A DNA stretch of 64,000 nt. It comes from Isoetes taiwanensis. Taxonomy: Eukaryota; Streptophyta; Lycopodiopsida; Isoetales; Isoetaceae. The DNA lies in NCBI GenBank assembly GCA_021234155.1, contig JAJEKV010000323.1, forward strand, positions 188,001-252,000. The letters are read 5' to 3'. Numbering within the stretch: position 1 is the first letter of the stretch; each line of letters opens with the position of its first letter. The translations under genes were made by a program, and so were the position numbers. Below are positions 45,728-57,517 of this stretch, in pieces. The notes beneath the pieces are model-generated. The model did no database searches. It saw nothing but the letters and a program-made list of their open reading frames with translations, and was not told the origin of the DNA.

Positions 45728-46506
45728 TCCAGAATATAAAGCTGGGAATAAGTTGCAGCTTGAGAATCATCAGCATAAGCTGGCCCTACTCTATGATAAG
45801 TTTGCCCTTGGATCTTGAAACAGTACGGGCTGTGGCCTTCGAACTGCTCGATATGTGCGCCAAAGGAAGCAAAGGCTAGTGCACTATTGTAGGTCCTAAT
45901 GTACTGGTAGAAATTATTGGCTTTTGAGTGTTGGCGGCGTAGTAACATCTGAATGAGATGGGGCATTGGTTGTAGAGGCTCCAACTTGATTTGCCCATCA
46001 TGACAACAATTTGTACCATTGAATGCCAATGCCCCACAATGCATGCATTCCCTGTTGAATGTCCCACAATGGTGTCATTCGATCTGTGTGTTTTCAATAG
46101 TCCTTGCTATTCTGTATGTAGAAGGGTGGGCCCTCAATTGACGTTGATATTGTGCAACTTCATCCAATCTTTGTTGTTGCTCCTCTTCTGTTTCTGTTGC
46201 AGCATCGCGAGCTTGCTTCTCGCGTCGATGTCGGGCAAGTTCGGCCAATCTTTGCCGATTTTGCTCTTCAGTTTCTGTGGCGGCTATTTGGCGTCTTTCA
46301 TCACGTCTTTGTTGTGCATTTACTGCCATTCTTCGCAAAAGATCTTCCTCTGTTTCTAGAGTAGCATGTTGCAACTTTCTTCTTTTGTAATTCTCTCTTT
46401 GTTTCTCCAAACGAATTTCACGTTCTTGAGCTGTCTCTGCAGCACGCTTCTTTCTATACCTATCTCTCTTTGCTGCAAGCCTTCGTTCTTGTTCGTTATT
46501 CATCAC
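45728..46506 (-). pseudogene. RepHel (Hel-3) N-terminal part
   Basis: ATG at 46506 starts the typical plant Helitron basic repeat region (AAKRDRYRKKRAAETAQER and repeats of ATETEEE...). After an in-frame TGA at 46075 the conserved Cys cluster follows (CMHCGALAFNG, CCHDGQIKLEPLQP), then YIRTYNSALAFASFGAHIEQ and YSQLYILD at the Hel-4 junction. Joining 45728 to 37063 continues the frame exactly (ILD then ADCAHETRTQNP), so this is the same gene as the downstream part. Confidence 0.9.
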
Positions 46507-46508
46507 TT

Positions 46509-46860
46509 ATTATGTGCAAAGAGATATGCTAGAGGCTATTTATTAAGCTACACAAAAGGTCTAAAAAGCTATTTCTAAAAAAGGTCACCTTTGAAAAAGA
46601 GAAAAAGGTTAGAATCTTTTCTCTTTGCTTTTTCTATATGTCGTTACGCAAAAAATCTAAAAGGCAATTGCTGAAAAAGGTCACCTTTGAAAAAGAGAGA
46701 GAGGGTAGGATCTTTTCTTTTGTTTTTTCTCTGTCATTTTCTATAGATCATCCTAGGCCGTTTTCAAAGCTAGGTAATTATGTGCAAAAAGTTATGCTAG
46801 AGGCTATTTATTAAGCCACGCAAAAGGCCTAAAAGGACGTTTCTCAAAAAGATCCTTGTT
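46509..46860. repeat. Nested tandem duplications upstream of RepHel
   Basis: TTATGCTAGAGGCTATTTATT-type sequence recurs about 270 bp apart (46509 and 46779 areas). Between them AAAAAGGTCACCTTTGAAAA recurs about 105 bp apart. This is the RepHel promoter/leader side, so the repeats may be regulatory. Confidence 0.7.
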
Positions 46861-46980
46861 GCCTTTTCTAAGATATGCGTTTACCACGTTTGGCATTTGA
46901 CGTTTACCACATACCAATTTGGCAATTAACAGAACACCAAATTCTTTGTTACATCTAGGGCAACAAATGTGTAATGTTGC

Positions 46981-47185
46981 TTGAAAGGGTTTGCTTCTAC
47001 TCCCATAAGTCACTAAATGGGCATGCGGGGCTTTGAAGAGGATCTGGAAATTGCAGTGTTGCAGGGCTACATGCAATCTTATTTCAAGTAGTTGCTTGAC
47101 GGGTTTGCTTTTGCTCCCATAAGTAACTAAATGGGCATGCGGGGCTTTGAAGAGGATCTAGAAATTGGTTTGTTGCAACGCTGGT
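46981..47185. repeat. ~114-bp tandem duplication
   Basis: AAATGGGCATGCGGGGCTTT and flanks occur in both units. Confidence 0.75.
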
Positions 47186-47309
47186 GTGTGGATCCTGCAC
47201 GTTGTCTGCGAATTGGGTAGACCGCTGCTGTTGGAAATTTGTCATGCGCCATAGAAACATGTCTGAGCCATAGAAACATCTTTCTCAGCTTTCATTCACT
47301 TGTGTTTGA

Positions 47310-47510
47310 AGGTAGAGTTAAACATTACCTTGTCAATGACGTGATTTGCACCAGTCTCGTAGTTCACGGGGCGGTCAGCTGTCTGGCTTGCTTCTACCAC
47401 CTACAAAATAAATATAAGTCAATATCTTACAAAATGTGGTGAAAAAATATTTTAAAGCTCACCTGAGACATCCAGATCCTGCTAAAATAATACTGCAGTC
47501 CATGATATAC
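47310..47510. repeat. ~195-bp duplicated segment, copy 1
   Basis: Nearly identical to 48016-48208; contains a candidate exon. Confidence 0.85.
47329..47400 (-). pseudogene. Captured exon candidate, copy 1
   Basis: 72 nt, open in one frame only, bounded by TTTTGTAG (acceptor) and GACAAG|GTAATG (donor) on the minus strand. Encodes a 24-residue peptide containing QTADRPVNYETGANHVIDK. I do not recognise the parent protein. Likely a host gene fragment inside Hel-3. Confidence 0.45.
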
Positions 47511-48015
47511 CTGAGGAAAACAAAATGTTTCAACATAGTTCTTTTGCGGGTAGCGTTGCTCAAAAATGGCATTTATGTTACAAACCTTGGATATGTTATA
47601 GAGCCTTTAAATGGCTGTATGCATTCATCAACAGTTATTTCCTGCCATAAAAGTCATAGAAAACTTAGAAGTAGTTTGAAGAACAAACCCTTCACCTAAA
47701 AATCTGCAATGGTAGACCTTGTGACAATGCTGCCTTATCAGAAACCTACTTTCTGGAAAGATCCACCTACAATTCCAATCTTCCTATTTAGCTATCATTG
47801 GCATTGCAGGACATGCATATGATATTCCAATAGAAAAGAAAGTAGCTGGCTTTCTATTTTCTATTTTTTGTTGTGCAGCAAAGCATAAATTACAAATAGT
47901 TCAAAGAATATGAATCTACATTCAAAGAATATGCCAAATAGCAACGGATTGAATATATTCAAGATTTAAGTGAGATTCACATATTGTAGGAAGATCAAAA
48001 TAACATGGTATATAA

Positions 48016-48208
48016 GGTAGAGTTCATTACCTTGTCAATGACGTGATTTGCACCAGTCTCATAGTTCACGGGGCGGTCAGCTGTCTGGCTTGCTTCTACC
48101 ACCTACAAAATAAATGTAAGTCAAGATCTTACAAAATGTGGTGGAAAAATATTTTAAAGCTCACCTGAAACATCCAGATCCTGCTAAAATAATACTGTAG
48201 TCCATGAT
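48016..48208. repeat. ~195-bp duplicated segment, copy 2
   Basis: Second copy of the exon-containing segment, about 705 bp from the first. Confidence 0.85.
48031..48102 (-). pseudogene. Captured exon candidate, copy 2
   Basis: Same 72-nt exon with the same splice signals; the only coding change from copy 1 is TAC to TAT, which is silent. Confidence 0.45.
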
Positions 48209-50000
48209 TGCTCATAAAAGACATTAATCTACATGTTTTATGTTGAAAATGGTAAAGGTATGCAATGCAGAGTTATCCAAGACCGTTGGACTTGGGCTTC
48301 CTTTGTAAACCTTATATCTATATCAAAATAGTCTCTGCATACTGAAAAGAAGCAAAAATTTTATTTATAGAGGACATATCCTTTAAGTTTAAGAACTTCT
48401 AAAAGCCTATATTTTCAAAGTAACATTTTGCAGGGCAAGCAATACATGAGTGTACTTATTTAGTTTATAGGAACCTCCAATTTTTGCCAAATGACAATCA
48501 GTAAGCTCCCCAAATATCTCAACCCGTTCCAAAAGTTCCTATTAAGCACCACGATGGAAAGGAAGCAAAAAGAACTCTACACTTATATATTACTAAAAGC
48601 TGATGATTGGAGACATTCACATGCTGAACATGCAGCTCGAATATTAAAAAAAAAAACAGGAAAAGGTACCTTTGTAATGCCATTTCTTTGGCCCATCTCC
48701 AATCGGCCTAAATGGCTACAGTTAAAGGAAAACAAACATCATTATCAAAATACATCATTATCATTATCAGTAGATCTTAGAACCTTATGTTAAATACATA
48801 TGTTGCAAAAGCATTAGGGGGGGCATAGAAAGCCATTAGCCTACAAAACCAATGGGCAAATCTTGCTTGCAGTAGAATCTGGTATAAATCTAAACATGAA
48901 CACAATATTTGGCTCTGGGAAGCTTTTCAGTAATCTGCGTAGCCTTGACATGGAATAAAAGACTTTAAAGGCTCTATTAAACAGGAATGTTAACATTACA
49001 ATATAAATTTGTAAACGTTTACTCTTCTGACTTACCAGCAATGTAGGTATCAGCAGTAATAAGGCCTGATTTGTATTGATTTTAGCATCTCCTGAAACTT
49101 CACTAATATAGACAGGGCATCCATGGATCGCTTATTCTAGATGTAAGAAATGTAGGGATCTGTATTTGGATGTTATAACGTTAAAGGCTCAAGCATGAAT
49201 GAAGCAAAATGAAAACTACCATACCTGTAGGTCTCTTCTTCTGCCTTTTTGAGCCTCCAGCAAGAAATGAAATAATTTCTTCATTAGACATGCCACAACA
49301 AACTCACCATGTTGCTTATTTTAACCACTAACTCTTGCACTTGTGTAGAAGGAAGGACGACACAGGGGTCTACATCAAGAGGGCGGCTATGGTAGAGCAA
49401 GGTTCTTAGCTGCTACGGCTGGGGGTCAAATTTGTAGCGAAGGCAAGCTATAGCAACCAAGCTTGTTTAAGCAGATCATCTGCTCAAAGGTCTAGCTTCT
49501 CTTTCTGTTACAGATCGGAGTAGCCATGGCTTTGCATTTTTTACACTGGAAATACAGTGGCTTTTGGAGTTGCAAGGCATACTAAGGCATACCACGATTC
49601 CCACGACTCACATCCCTTTCACCCACAGCTCACCAATTTCACAATGGCAGACATGAAGAACAAAATGAGATAAAGAAGGTGGGCCGTCACTTAGAGCATC
49701 CATCTTTGGGTTCAAAGAGTTTGAGGACCTTACAGATTTTCCTTCCCCGCCCACCACGATTTGCTTCTGGCTACCAATACATCTATGGCCTGAAGCTTTG
49801 CCAGAACAAACGTGCTACTGGACTTAAGAACTGAATGATTTTAGAAAGTTTAGGACATAGCCGAACTCCAGTGTCCACCGAAAGAATAGGTAATCAAGTT
49901 TTTCTTGCCATATCTACCGCAAGACATGCACGGCATGGTCTTGGAAAACATGATTCGACGCCTCTACCTAACCGGAATTGATGGGAGGAGGGAAAAAGGA
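48209..50000. other. Hel-3 interior, no supported gene
   Basis: AT-rich, short ORFs only. May contain introns or further captured fragments that I cannot identify. Confidence 0.45.
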
Positions 50001-50098
50001 TTTTTAGGGTTAGAAATCACAGAAACCGTCTGATCTAAGCCACGAATGATCTCAGCCGTCCGATTTAGGGCGACATTCACAACAGACATTCATTATAA

Positions 50099-50377
50099 TT
50101 TTTTTTTTTTTAAGAACTGTGTCATTAATATATTAAAAGAATGGTAATGTTACAAAGCAAGTGAGGAGGAAGGAGAACTGCCCCAAAGAGACAGCGATAC
50201 CTCGACACTCCACAACAAACTCACAGAAAAACTGCAACTCTACTGCTGTACAAACCGACCATCACCATCTACAACACCCAAGAAGTCCCGCCAGATGGCA
50301 AACTTCCGCTCTACTACTTCCGGGAACACCAGAAAGCTTTGAAATAGCTTGTACCTGAGTCGAGGAATCAGAGAGGC
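50099..50377 (-). mobile_element. LINE-4: short 3' fragment of the LINE-2 family
   Basis: Poly(T) at 50099-50111, then about 265 bp almost identical to 13513-13770 (shared GGAGAACTGCCCCAAAGAGA), ending within GAGAGGCAGA. Strong 5' truncation. Confidence 0.85.
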
Positions 50378-50487
50378 AGACTCGGTGAAGTGATCAGCTT
50401 GGGGTCCATCATGCTGAGGCCGGATGACTCTCCAAATCAGACCCTCCCGCGTCCTTGGCTAAGGCTTGCTTCATGTGTTTCACTGCT

Positions 50488-50515
<28 letters not shown>
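50378..50515 (+). other. Poly(A)-ended sequence joined to LINE-4
   Basis: About 110 bp of unrelated sequence followed by about 30 A (50487-50515) in the opposite orientation to LINE-4. Could be a SINE or transcript fragment, or part of an inverted insertion. No A/B box recognised. Confidence 0.4.
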
Positions 50516-50518
<3 letters not shown>

Positions 50519-51059
50519 AGAGAATACAACATTAATAAGACATTAATATAGTTCGTAAAATTACAATTACATATCCCACGTACATTGTTGTTGATAAAGG
50601 TAAACAACTCCTTGCAATAATAGGATGAATTACAGATTATGTGTTCAAGTACTTACAAACTATACTGATTTCAAATAGTACTTTGATGGCTCAAAATGTA
50701 CTGCCAATGAGCCCCGACGTTGCTACTGCAGGCGGGGCCAGAGGGGCAGACGCATGATGCCCCGAATATCGGATCAAGAGAAAGATCCCCACAATGACCA
50801 AGACTGCTAAGAGGTGAGCCTAAGCCATGACTATTACGTGAAAAAACTGCATAATCTTTAAATTGCTTAACTGGAAAAGAAATAGAACATAAGGCATGAT
50901 AGAAGCTCATATGGCAAGCGCATAAATGTTTAAATAGATGATAAGCGACCTAAATCACCCTAGTTAGTTACATACAGCAAGAAGTCAGGAACAAGCTAGT
51001 AAGAATTAAATAAAAGCTTGCATTACAAAAACTTTATCAATCTGCAAAATTCAAAGTTC

Positions 51060-51781
51060 AAAATCATTACCCTTGAGAGATAGCTCAATAACAGCCTCTG
51101 CCTCATCATCTTCTAATATAGGGATTATGAGCAGCAGGCTGGAACCTGCAGCCTGTGAAGATGAAAAATGCAAGAGTAGCTAACTCTATTGCAAGGTCAC
51201 TTGTCCATCTATAGCGAAACCCAGTGATTGACATTAAAGCAAACACCACAATGCGCGTAAAGTAGATGTAGTTCACAATCACAATGCAGTATTGTCTAAA
51301 CATGGCGAGCTTGTCAAGATTTCTTGCTGCCTTTCCATCTGTATGTGATGCTTCTTTCAAGTGCTTGATTGAGCATATTATAGGAAATAGAACTGCACAA
51401 CAACATATTATCTCTAGCAGAAGAAACAGTTGCCTCCATGTCGCCATATCCTTTGCCACAGGGCCAGTTTCATCAATTGCTATATGTGCTATGTTAGCAA
51501 ACATCTGCAATGTTATCACTACCATAATCACTTTTTTCTCCTTTTCCTGCAGGTAAGGTTTTAAGAAAGACCAGCCTGTGCCTATGAGAATCACCACAGT
51601 AAAGAGCATAACTCCCTTTCCAACCATGGGCAGTTCCTGTTTTTCTAATATAAGCTCTATCTTCTGCTTCTGCAAGCAAGTTAAGTGGTTTCACAAGCCA
51701 TACACCACTAAGCAATCTGCAGCAGTGCAAATACCACTGGTTGCAGCCTAAAGGACGTGAACATAAAGAAGATAATGCCAT
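51060..51781 (-). pseudogene. GOST / lung-7TM receptor-like pseudogene (CAND6/7-like)
   Basis: The 189-codon frame 51675-51106 carries the seven-helix part of the plant GPR107/GOST family: LFTVVILIGTGWSFLKPYLQ, WRQLFLLLEIICCCAVLFP, DGKAARNLDKLAMFRQYC, YFTRIVVFALMS and FQPAAHNPYI. Just upstream, in another frame, is LNLLAEAEDRAYIRKTGTA, which in relatives is followed by about ten residues (DVLFYIF-type) missing here, leaving a frame-breaking deletion. At the C-terminus the acidic tail LEDDEAEAVIEL is one base out of frame. Normally a Golgi/endosomal membrane protein of trafficking. No N-terminal luminal domain recognised. Confidence 0.75.
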
Positions 51782-51888
51782 ATGATAAACAATTTTAACT
51801 CTAGAAAATGGTAGAGAAACATACTGTCTAGTTAATTTTCAGGAATTGAACCTGAGAGACCAGTAAATTCTTCATTTTTTCTCCTATA

Positions 51889-53143
51889 CTAGATCGTCTT
51901 TATACTTAATTCACATGGAGGTTTACAATCTTTACATTTCATAAAGCATTCTCTATGATATCCAATCTTTCTACCATCTAGAAGAAAATAGAAATCACCG
52001 TATATTTGAGAAGTGTCCAAAAAGTGTCTACATTCAAGCAGCGTCCACTCTCCTTCTACATTTAGTACCCTGCTTGGAAGATTGTCACGGCCAATGACAA
52101 GTTCCGTAAGTGGAGAGCTGTTAGCATGATCTTCTACAGGTCTCCAGACCCACTGACCTTTCTCTTTTACATGTTTCCGCCTCTTAATGAAGAAGTATAG
52201 TACAAAAGTTGTTGAGGCAATTTGTACCTATGAAAATAGTTGGCAGATGAGTAATCTATAAACCTTGAAATAAGAAATTGATAATACCTGAATACAAAAG
52301 TAGTAGTGTTAGGCACATATTCAGTAATTTGTTCTCCAGCTACATGCTGTCTGCACTTCCATTCACCAGAAAATACAGATTCCAATGTGTCACTTGAAAC
52401 ATTACGAATTGTATAGGTTTGAAAAGCAATCTTGACAGATGCTTCAAATTTAAAGAAATAGGAAAATGCATGAATTGGCAAAAACACTTTGAAAGAACAT
52501 CCAACTCCTCGTCATTCTTTGAGAGTTTTGTGGACTTCTCTTCCTAAGTGTTCTTGATAGGCTGTAAGCAATTTTTTATCATGGAACTCAACGACTATGG
52601 GTTTCAGATCTGGCAAATCAATTTCTACCAGTTTTATACCACCTCTTGAAGTAATGCTATAATGAAACGTATGAAACCATATGCCCCTAGCTTTCAAGCT
52701 TCTCGCAGTGGAGTCTTTAAATAATAGATGACCAATTTTAGAATGGTAGACTTCTAGCACACTTGTCTACTCTTATAAAAATCTGATGAACAAAGACAGT
52801 TAGCTTCAATGGAAGGAAAAGAATGCTTTTGCAAAGCTAGCTCCTTTGCCATAGATTGTGCATCATATGCGTGCTACACAACAAGCTCCATTATTTTCTC
52901 ACCACCAGAGCTAAATATAAACTTCTTTACATGTCCTTTCCAATGAGTAAAGGTATCGTTTAATTTTCGTTTATCCACATCATGGTAACCAGATGTTTTG
53001 GGCCTCATAATTACCCAAGATCTAATCGAGACAAGAAGTTCTTCCCACTCACCATCATCGTTTTGTTTATTGCACAAGAACATAGTTTTTGCTCCGGACC
53101 TTGACATCTGCAATGCATCAGTAAAACAGACATCAGAAATCAA
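51889..53143 (-). pseudogene. Unrecognised minus-strand exons
   Basis: Coding-like pieces: 53143-52874 (GEWEELLVSIRSWVIMRPKT, after an acceptor-like TTGCAG), then 52760-52167 in one frame with a TGA at 52512 (WFHTFHYSITSRGGIKLVEI; FEASVKIAFQTYTIRNVSSD; FSGEWKCRQHVAGEQITEYV), and a possible exon 52226-51889 with a hydrophobic segment TTFVLYFFIK and GEWTLLECRHFLDTSQIYGD. I do not recognise the protein. Relation to the GOST pseudogene downstream is unknown. Confidence 0.35.
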
Positions 53144-53401
53144 ATAAGCTATCAGACATCAAATAAGCATTGCTCATCTCAAACTCACCTCTGCGCAGTG
53201 AAGGTCAATGCATTCCCAAATTCATCTTGTCCAAGATGCTCAGTCTAGTCTAGCTCATTCGAAGTCGATACATTTGAATTAGGTCTGAGAGAGATTCTCT
53301 TGTATTAGGTTTTCGAGGTCATAATTCGTAGCTGCTCGAGAGGGAAATCAAATATTGACCATATTTTCAAATATCTCAATAGCTCGTTTATCTAAAATAC
53401 G

Positions 53402-53998
53402 TGTGTTTGGGGTCTGGGTTCGGGGACTCCTGCAAGACAGCCCTCTGTGAGGACCCGTGGATCAAACAGGAGGATCCGGTAGCTGTGTCACGCGGGATTT
53501 GCAAAAGAACAATGAGAGAACAACGAGAAAACAGAAAGCACAATGAGAGAACAATGGTCAAGCAATGAACTCCTTGATATCATAAGAATACATGAGCTCT
53601 CTAAAAAATGAGAGAAGACAGAAAAATGAGATAAGACTCAAAACTCATCTGCCCGTGAGGGCTACATCTACTGCTATATATAGTACAACGGCCTTTGGCC
53701 CAATATAGATACAATGAGCCTACTCGGTGTCGACTCCTTGAATGAAGGCCTAATTTGTAGGACACCCAGCGGTGCCTCTTGAAACCCTGAAATCACGCTG
53801 ACGCTGACGCGGGCGGTGACGGGCCGTCACTTGTCTGAGCGCCTCCTCTTGACGCCAGGCGTGGTCTTTGTCTGCGTGGTCTGCTTGGTCTTCTGCTGGG
53901 CCTTTGACGACTGAACTGTGCCTGACTGTAGATCCTTGGCCTTGACTTGGTCCGTCGTATGCATGAATAGTCCTGTTCCTGGAGGTACAGGACTAACA
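53402..53998 (-). repeat. LTR-3 3' LTR
   Basis: 597 bp; on the minus strand begins TGTTAGTCCTG and ends CCCCAAACA. Has a TATATATA box at about 53675-53682, probably the LTR promoter. The opening 70 bp on the plus strand match 63925-64000. Confidence 0.88.
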
Positions 53999-54010
53999 CT
54001 CCCCCCCACC
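53999..54010 (-). other. LTR-3 polypurine tract
   Basis: GGTGGGGGGGAG on the minus strand, adjoining the 3' LTR. Confidence 0.85.
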
Positions 54011-54320
54011 AAACGACACTCAGAGTGAAGAAAAGGAGGAAGTGTTTCCGAGGGCGGGAAGCCAGCAGTTTGAAAGTGATCCTCACGGGAATGAGGACGG
54101 GCACCATTATGGTAATTGCCAATGAGATCCTGGCGTGTTTGAAGAGCGTCAGGAGTGTTGAGCCCAAGGGCAGGATCTGCATCAATGAGGAATTGAGAGC
54201 GCACCATATCTTCAAGGGCAGCATGTGCTTCAGAAGGAACGAACTGGCACTCCATGAGAAGGCAGGTCTGAAGGCCAAAGCACTGACGCTGGCATTCGGA
54301 TTGCAATAAAAGATGGGACA

Positions 54321-57014
54321 CTATCGATTTAATGAGCTGACCAAAATGCACTTTAGAGCAGCACAGAAGCCGGCTTGACGGTGAACTGAAGGGTTCGGTG
54401 AGGTGGCGGCATTCTGCAAGAAGGCATCAAGGCCATGAAGAGCATCAGCGGGCCGTTGCCAACCACGCTCATTAGCAATATAGATCCAATTTGCAGTGTG
54501 GTCCAAAGTGGCACCACCCTCCCAATCGAAGCGTCTGACAAAATGAGGATCCCATCGAAGATCCGTGGAGATCTGAGGAGGAGTCCACCCAATGTGGCCG
54601 TCCAGGACCTTCGTCCAAAAGGGAAGACGCCAGTCGGAGGTCAAAAATCTGGGGCATGGGGGGACACCCAGTGAAGCATATGGAGAGGGAGCCATGCCCG
54701 TGGGCGTGGGCTGCTGAGCCTGCTCCCTGAATTCACGGACAAGGTCGGGATCAAGTGCTTTACACCACTGGTCCCAATCAGAAGCAGAGAGCTGAGTATA
54801 GACAGGAGGACTATCCCAACCTGTTGGTATTGTCTTGCTATCCAAAAGGGCACGCAGTTGATTGTAGCCTGCTAAGTGCTGCATATAAACTTGGGCAAAC
54901 GGAAGATCCTCAGGATGCCCAAGATTCTTGCGCACCTGTTCCAGCGTTTCAGCTTGCCATAGAGGTAAATGATGAGCAAGCTCTGGCATGTACTCCTGAT
55001 GAAGAGTGTGTGTCCGATCATGATCTTTGAGATATGGGTTGTTATCCAATAACAACCAGTGAGCCTGTGAGTCGCCCTGAAAGTTTTGATGTGGCCCATC
55101 ACGGAATTTGTCTTGTGTATCAGCCAGATAGAAGTCATGGAAGATGTACGCCATCGGCTGAACAACTCTGAAGGTGATCAAATCCGGGTCTTCACAGTGA
55201 ATGAGGTCGAAGATTAAAAGGGCACAGAGTAAACCTTTGTCTTCAACTGAGAGGTCTGGCCAAATCCTGAGAAAATCCTCACTTCGCATGTGGGCATCAA
55301 CCTGACCATCTGCTGTGTACCACTTCAAAAGAAAGAGGTGGCGGCGGGCAACCACAAAATCGAGGTAACTGGAAGGAATAGCGAAATCCACAGACATGTG
55401 GAGAGCTATATTAATGTAGCCTTCTTGTTTAGTTTGGGCCTCTTCGGCAGATTGGACAGCTTGCTGGAGCTGATGTTCAAGATCGGGGATCCGGTTTTCC
55501 TTTTCTAACAGAAGACGTGACTGATCACGGACCCGTTTCTGACGAAGCGTGGCATGTGAAGAGGATTGCCCAGGAGTCTGGAGTCGAAGCGTGGCAATCT
55601 CTACATCATCAAGTATCTTTTGCTTCTTGGCCTCTGTGAGTTGATCCTGGAGAGGCGTGAGATGACTGGTCAGCGTGGAAAGCTGAGCTTCTAAAGAGGT
55701 TATGTGAGCGTCACGCGCTGTAAGGGCATGGGCTTGAGTGGTGTAATCCCGAGAAAGCTCTGTATACAGCGTGTCAAGCTTAGCAATGTCTTTATCCTTG
55801 TCAACCAAGAGAGTCTCCCTTGCCTTGACCTGCTCCAACAATTCCTGAATGGTGGTTTGCAATTGAGCCTGCTGATCAGCAAGCAGACTGTTCTGATCGT
55901 GGGCATTCTTTAGAGCTTCACGGGCTTGTAAAAGAGCCTCGTGCTTTTCTTGAAGCTTGTCCTCCAAAGTGTGAACTTGCGTGTTAGCAGCTTGAAGGTC
56001 TCTGTGAACCGCGTCCGAGGTCTCCAGGGACGCTTGAACCCCATTCATGAGAATTTCCTAGGATTCTTGCAACTTGAGAGCAGCAGCTTGAACATCCTGC
56101 TGGTATTGATACAGAAGCTGGCGAGGATGTGGAGGTGCAGGGGCCTGCTGTTGCCGTGTTTGTGACGTTTGAGAGACATTATGAGAATCAGAGGGCATGG
56201 ATTCCGTGGAGGAAGAAGAGACTGTGACATGCGTGGCGTTGCGTTGAGCATGACCAGAAGAAGAAGGGCGTGAAGGTACAGGCTGTTGGGTGTGAGGAAG
56301 GGAATGAAGGGACTGCTGAGTGGAGGCATGAGAAACAGACGGTGACCCCGAGAGAGGAAGGTAATGACGGATGATGGCTTGAAGATGAGCGCCCACCGAG
56401 GAATCAAAGCCAGAGGAAGGGGCAGCTCGAATACGATCTACTTCTTGAAGAAGTTGGAAGAACAACAGTTGGGGCCAATCCAGATGGTGAGTGGAGCGTG
56501 TAGCCGTGATGACAATATTGTAGAACGGTTTGTTGATATGGGTGTTTTTGATGGAGTACCCAAGCAATTTGCGCCAGAGAAACTTGACAAAAGTATCATG
56601 GGGCTTGGCAATGTTGGTGAGACGATGCATGTTAGCTTGATAAGAAACAGCGCCAAACTGGGTGACATCTATGTCCTGTAAGGTAGCCCAAGATAAAGAA
56701 GGTTTGTGCAAAGGAATATGGAAGACCTCAGAAATCAGGGGCTGAGTAAGCAAAATGGTGGTGCCATCGACCATGGTAGCATAGCCTTCCGGGCTGTTGA
56801 CGATATGAGCAATAAACTGCTGCAATTGCGCTGGATTTGGTGCAGAAAGGTCCATTTGTGAGAATTCGTAGAGCTCCTGGCGTTCTGTGACTTCACGACT
56901 CGGGCCGATGAGGGTGTCGCGAAAGGTGGGTGTGGAGAAGGTCACAGACTCAAAGAGAACTGGATCCCTTGGAGCAGAAGCCTGGAGGTGAGGAAATTTA
57001 GGTGCAGTAGCCAT
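54321..57014 (-). pseudogene. LTR-3 accessory ORF, ~900 codons, one stop
   Basis: A single frame from ATG 57014 to 54321 interrupted only by TAG at 56055 (KLQES-stop-EILMNG). Residues about 20-210 include FRDTLIGPSREVTERQELY and FVKFLWRKLLGYSIKN, reminiscent of the 'putative plant transposon protein' domain found in some gypsy ORFs (tentative). Then a Ser/Gln/Pro linker, a long coiled coil (about 325-520: DLQAANTQVHTLEDKLQEKH), and a globular C-terminal half (HLFLLKWYTADGQVDAHM, ADTQDKFRDGPHQNFQ, DWRLPFWTKVLDGHIGW). No membrane segment, so not a classic envelope. A pyrimidine-rich leader precedes the ATG. Function unknown. Confidence 0.6.
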
Positions 57015-57517
57015 GGCAAAGAGCGGCAGAAAGGAACAGGAAGAACTGTCTTGAGAAGGCGGAGAGCGGAGAGCGGAAGACGAAGACGAAGATGGACGAA
57101 AAGGTGTTTAGGGCGCACAAGGGTTGAGCAAAGGGGCATGATGAGAATGAAACGGGGGCCGTTGATGATACCAGGTGGCAGTGGATGTGAAGGAGGCAAT
57201 TGAGAGGCGAAAATTTGGCTAAGTCCCCAAACAGTTAAGGGAGAAGTGATGAACGGTGGAGATGAAACGTGAACTTAACAAGTTGATGTGACAGGTGGCA
57301 GATGTACCCATATTAATGACGGACGGGCTTGAAAGGAGGGAATGTCATTTAATGCCGGCAACTCGAGGCGGGATATCATAAAAAGGAAAGGTCAGAAGGT
57401 ACCATGGCTAGATATGCGGCGTGAGAAAGGATTTTGTAATTAGAAAGAGCTTTGCATTGCTAACACGTTGGCGAATTTTCTGATTGGTCCACGTCGATAG
57501 GGATTTCCTCGGTTGGC
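57015..57517. promoter_or_regulatory. Divergent intergenic region in LTR-3
   Basis: About 0.5 kb between the minus-strand accessory ORF and a plus-strand small ORF. On the minus side it is rich in TCTTCGTCTTCCG-like leader sequence; on the plus side it has ATTGG (57484-57488), CCACGTCG and a TATA box. Possible bidirectional promoter. Confidence 0.35.

Larger units (their letters stand above)
33188..50098 (-). mobile_element. Hel-3: autonomous-type Helitron (RepHel), disrupted
   Basis: Minus-strand 3' end at 33188 (CTAG, hairpin CCCAGCGTTGCTGGG). It encodes Rep-helicase from 46506 to 33353, split by Hel-4. The 5' region is placed at about 50098 because there the minus strand reads TTATAATGAATGTCTGTTGTG and GCCCTAAATCGGACGGCTGA, resembling the Hel-2 5' region; the exact TC end is obscured by LINE-4. 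The 3.5 kb between RepHel and the 5' end holds duplicated exon-like sequence, probably captured. The 5' boundary is approximate. Confidence 0.65.
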
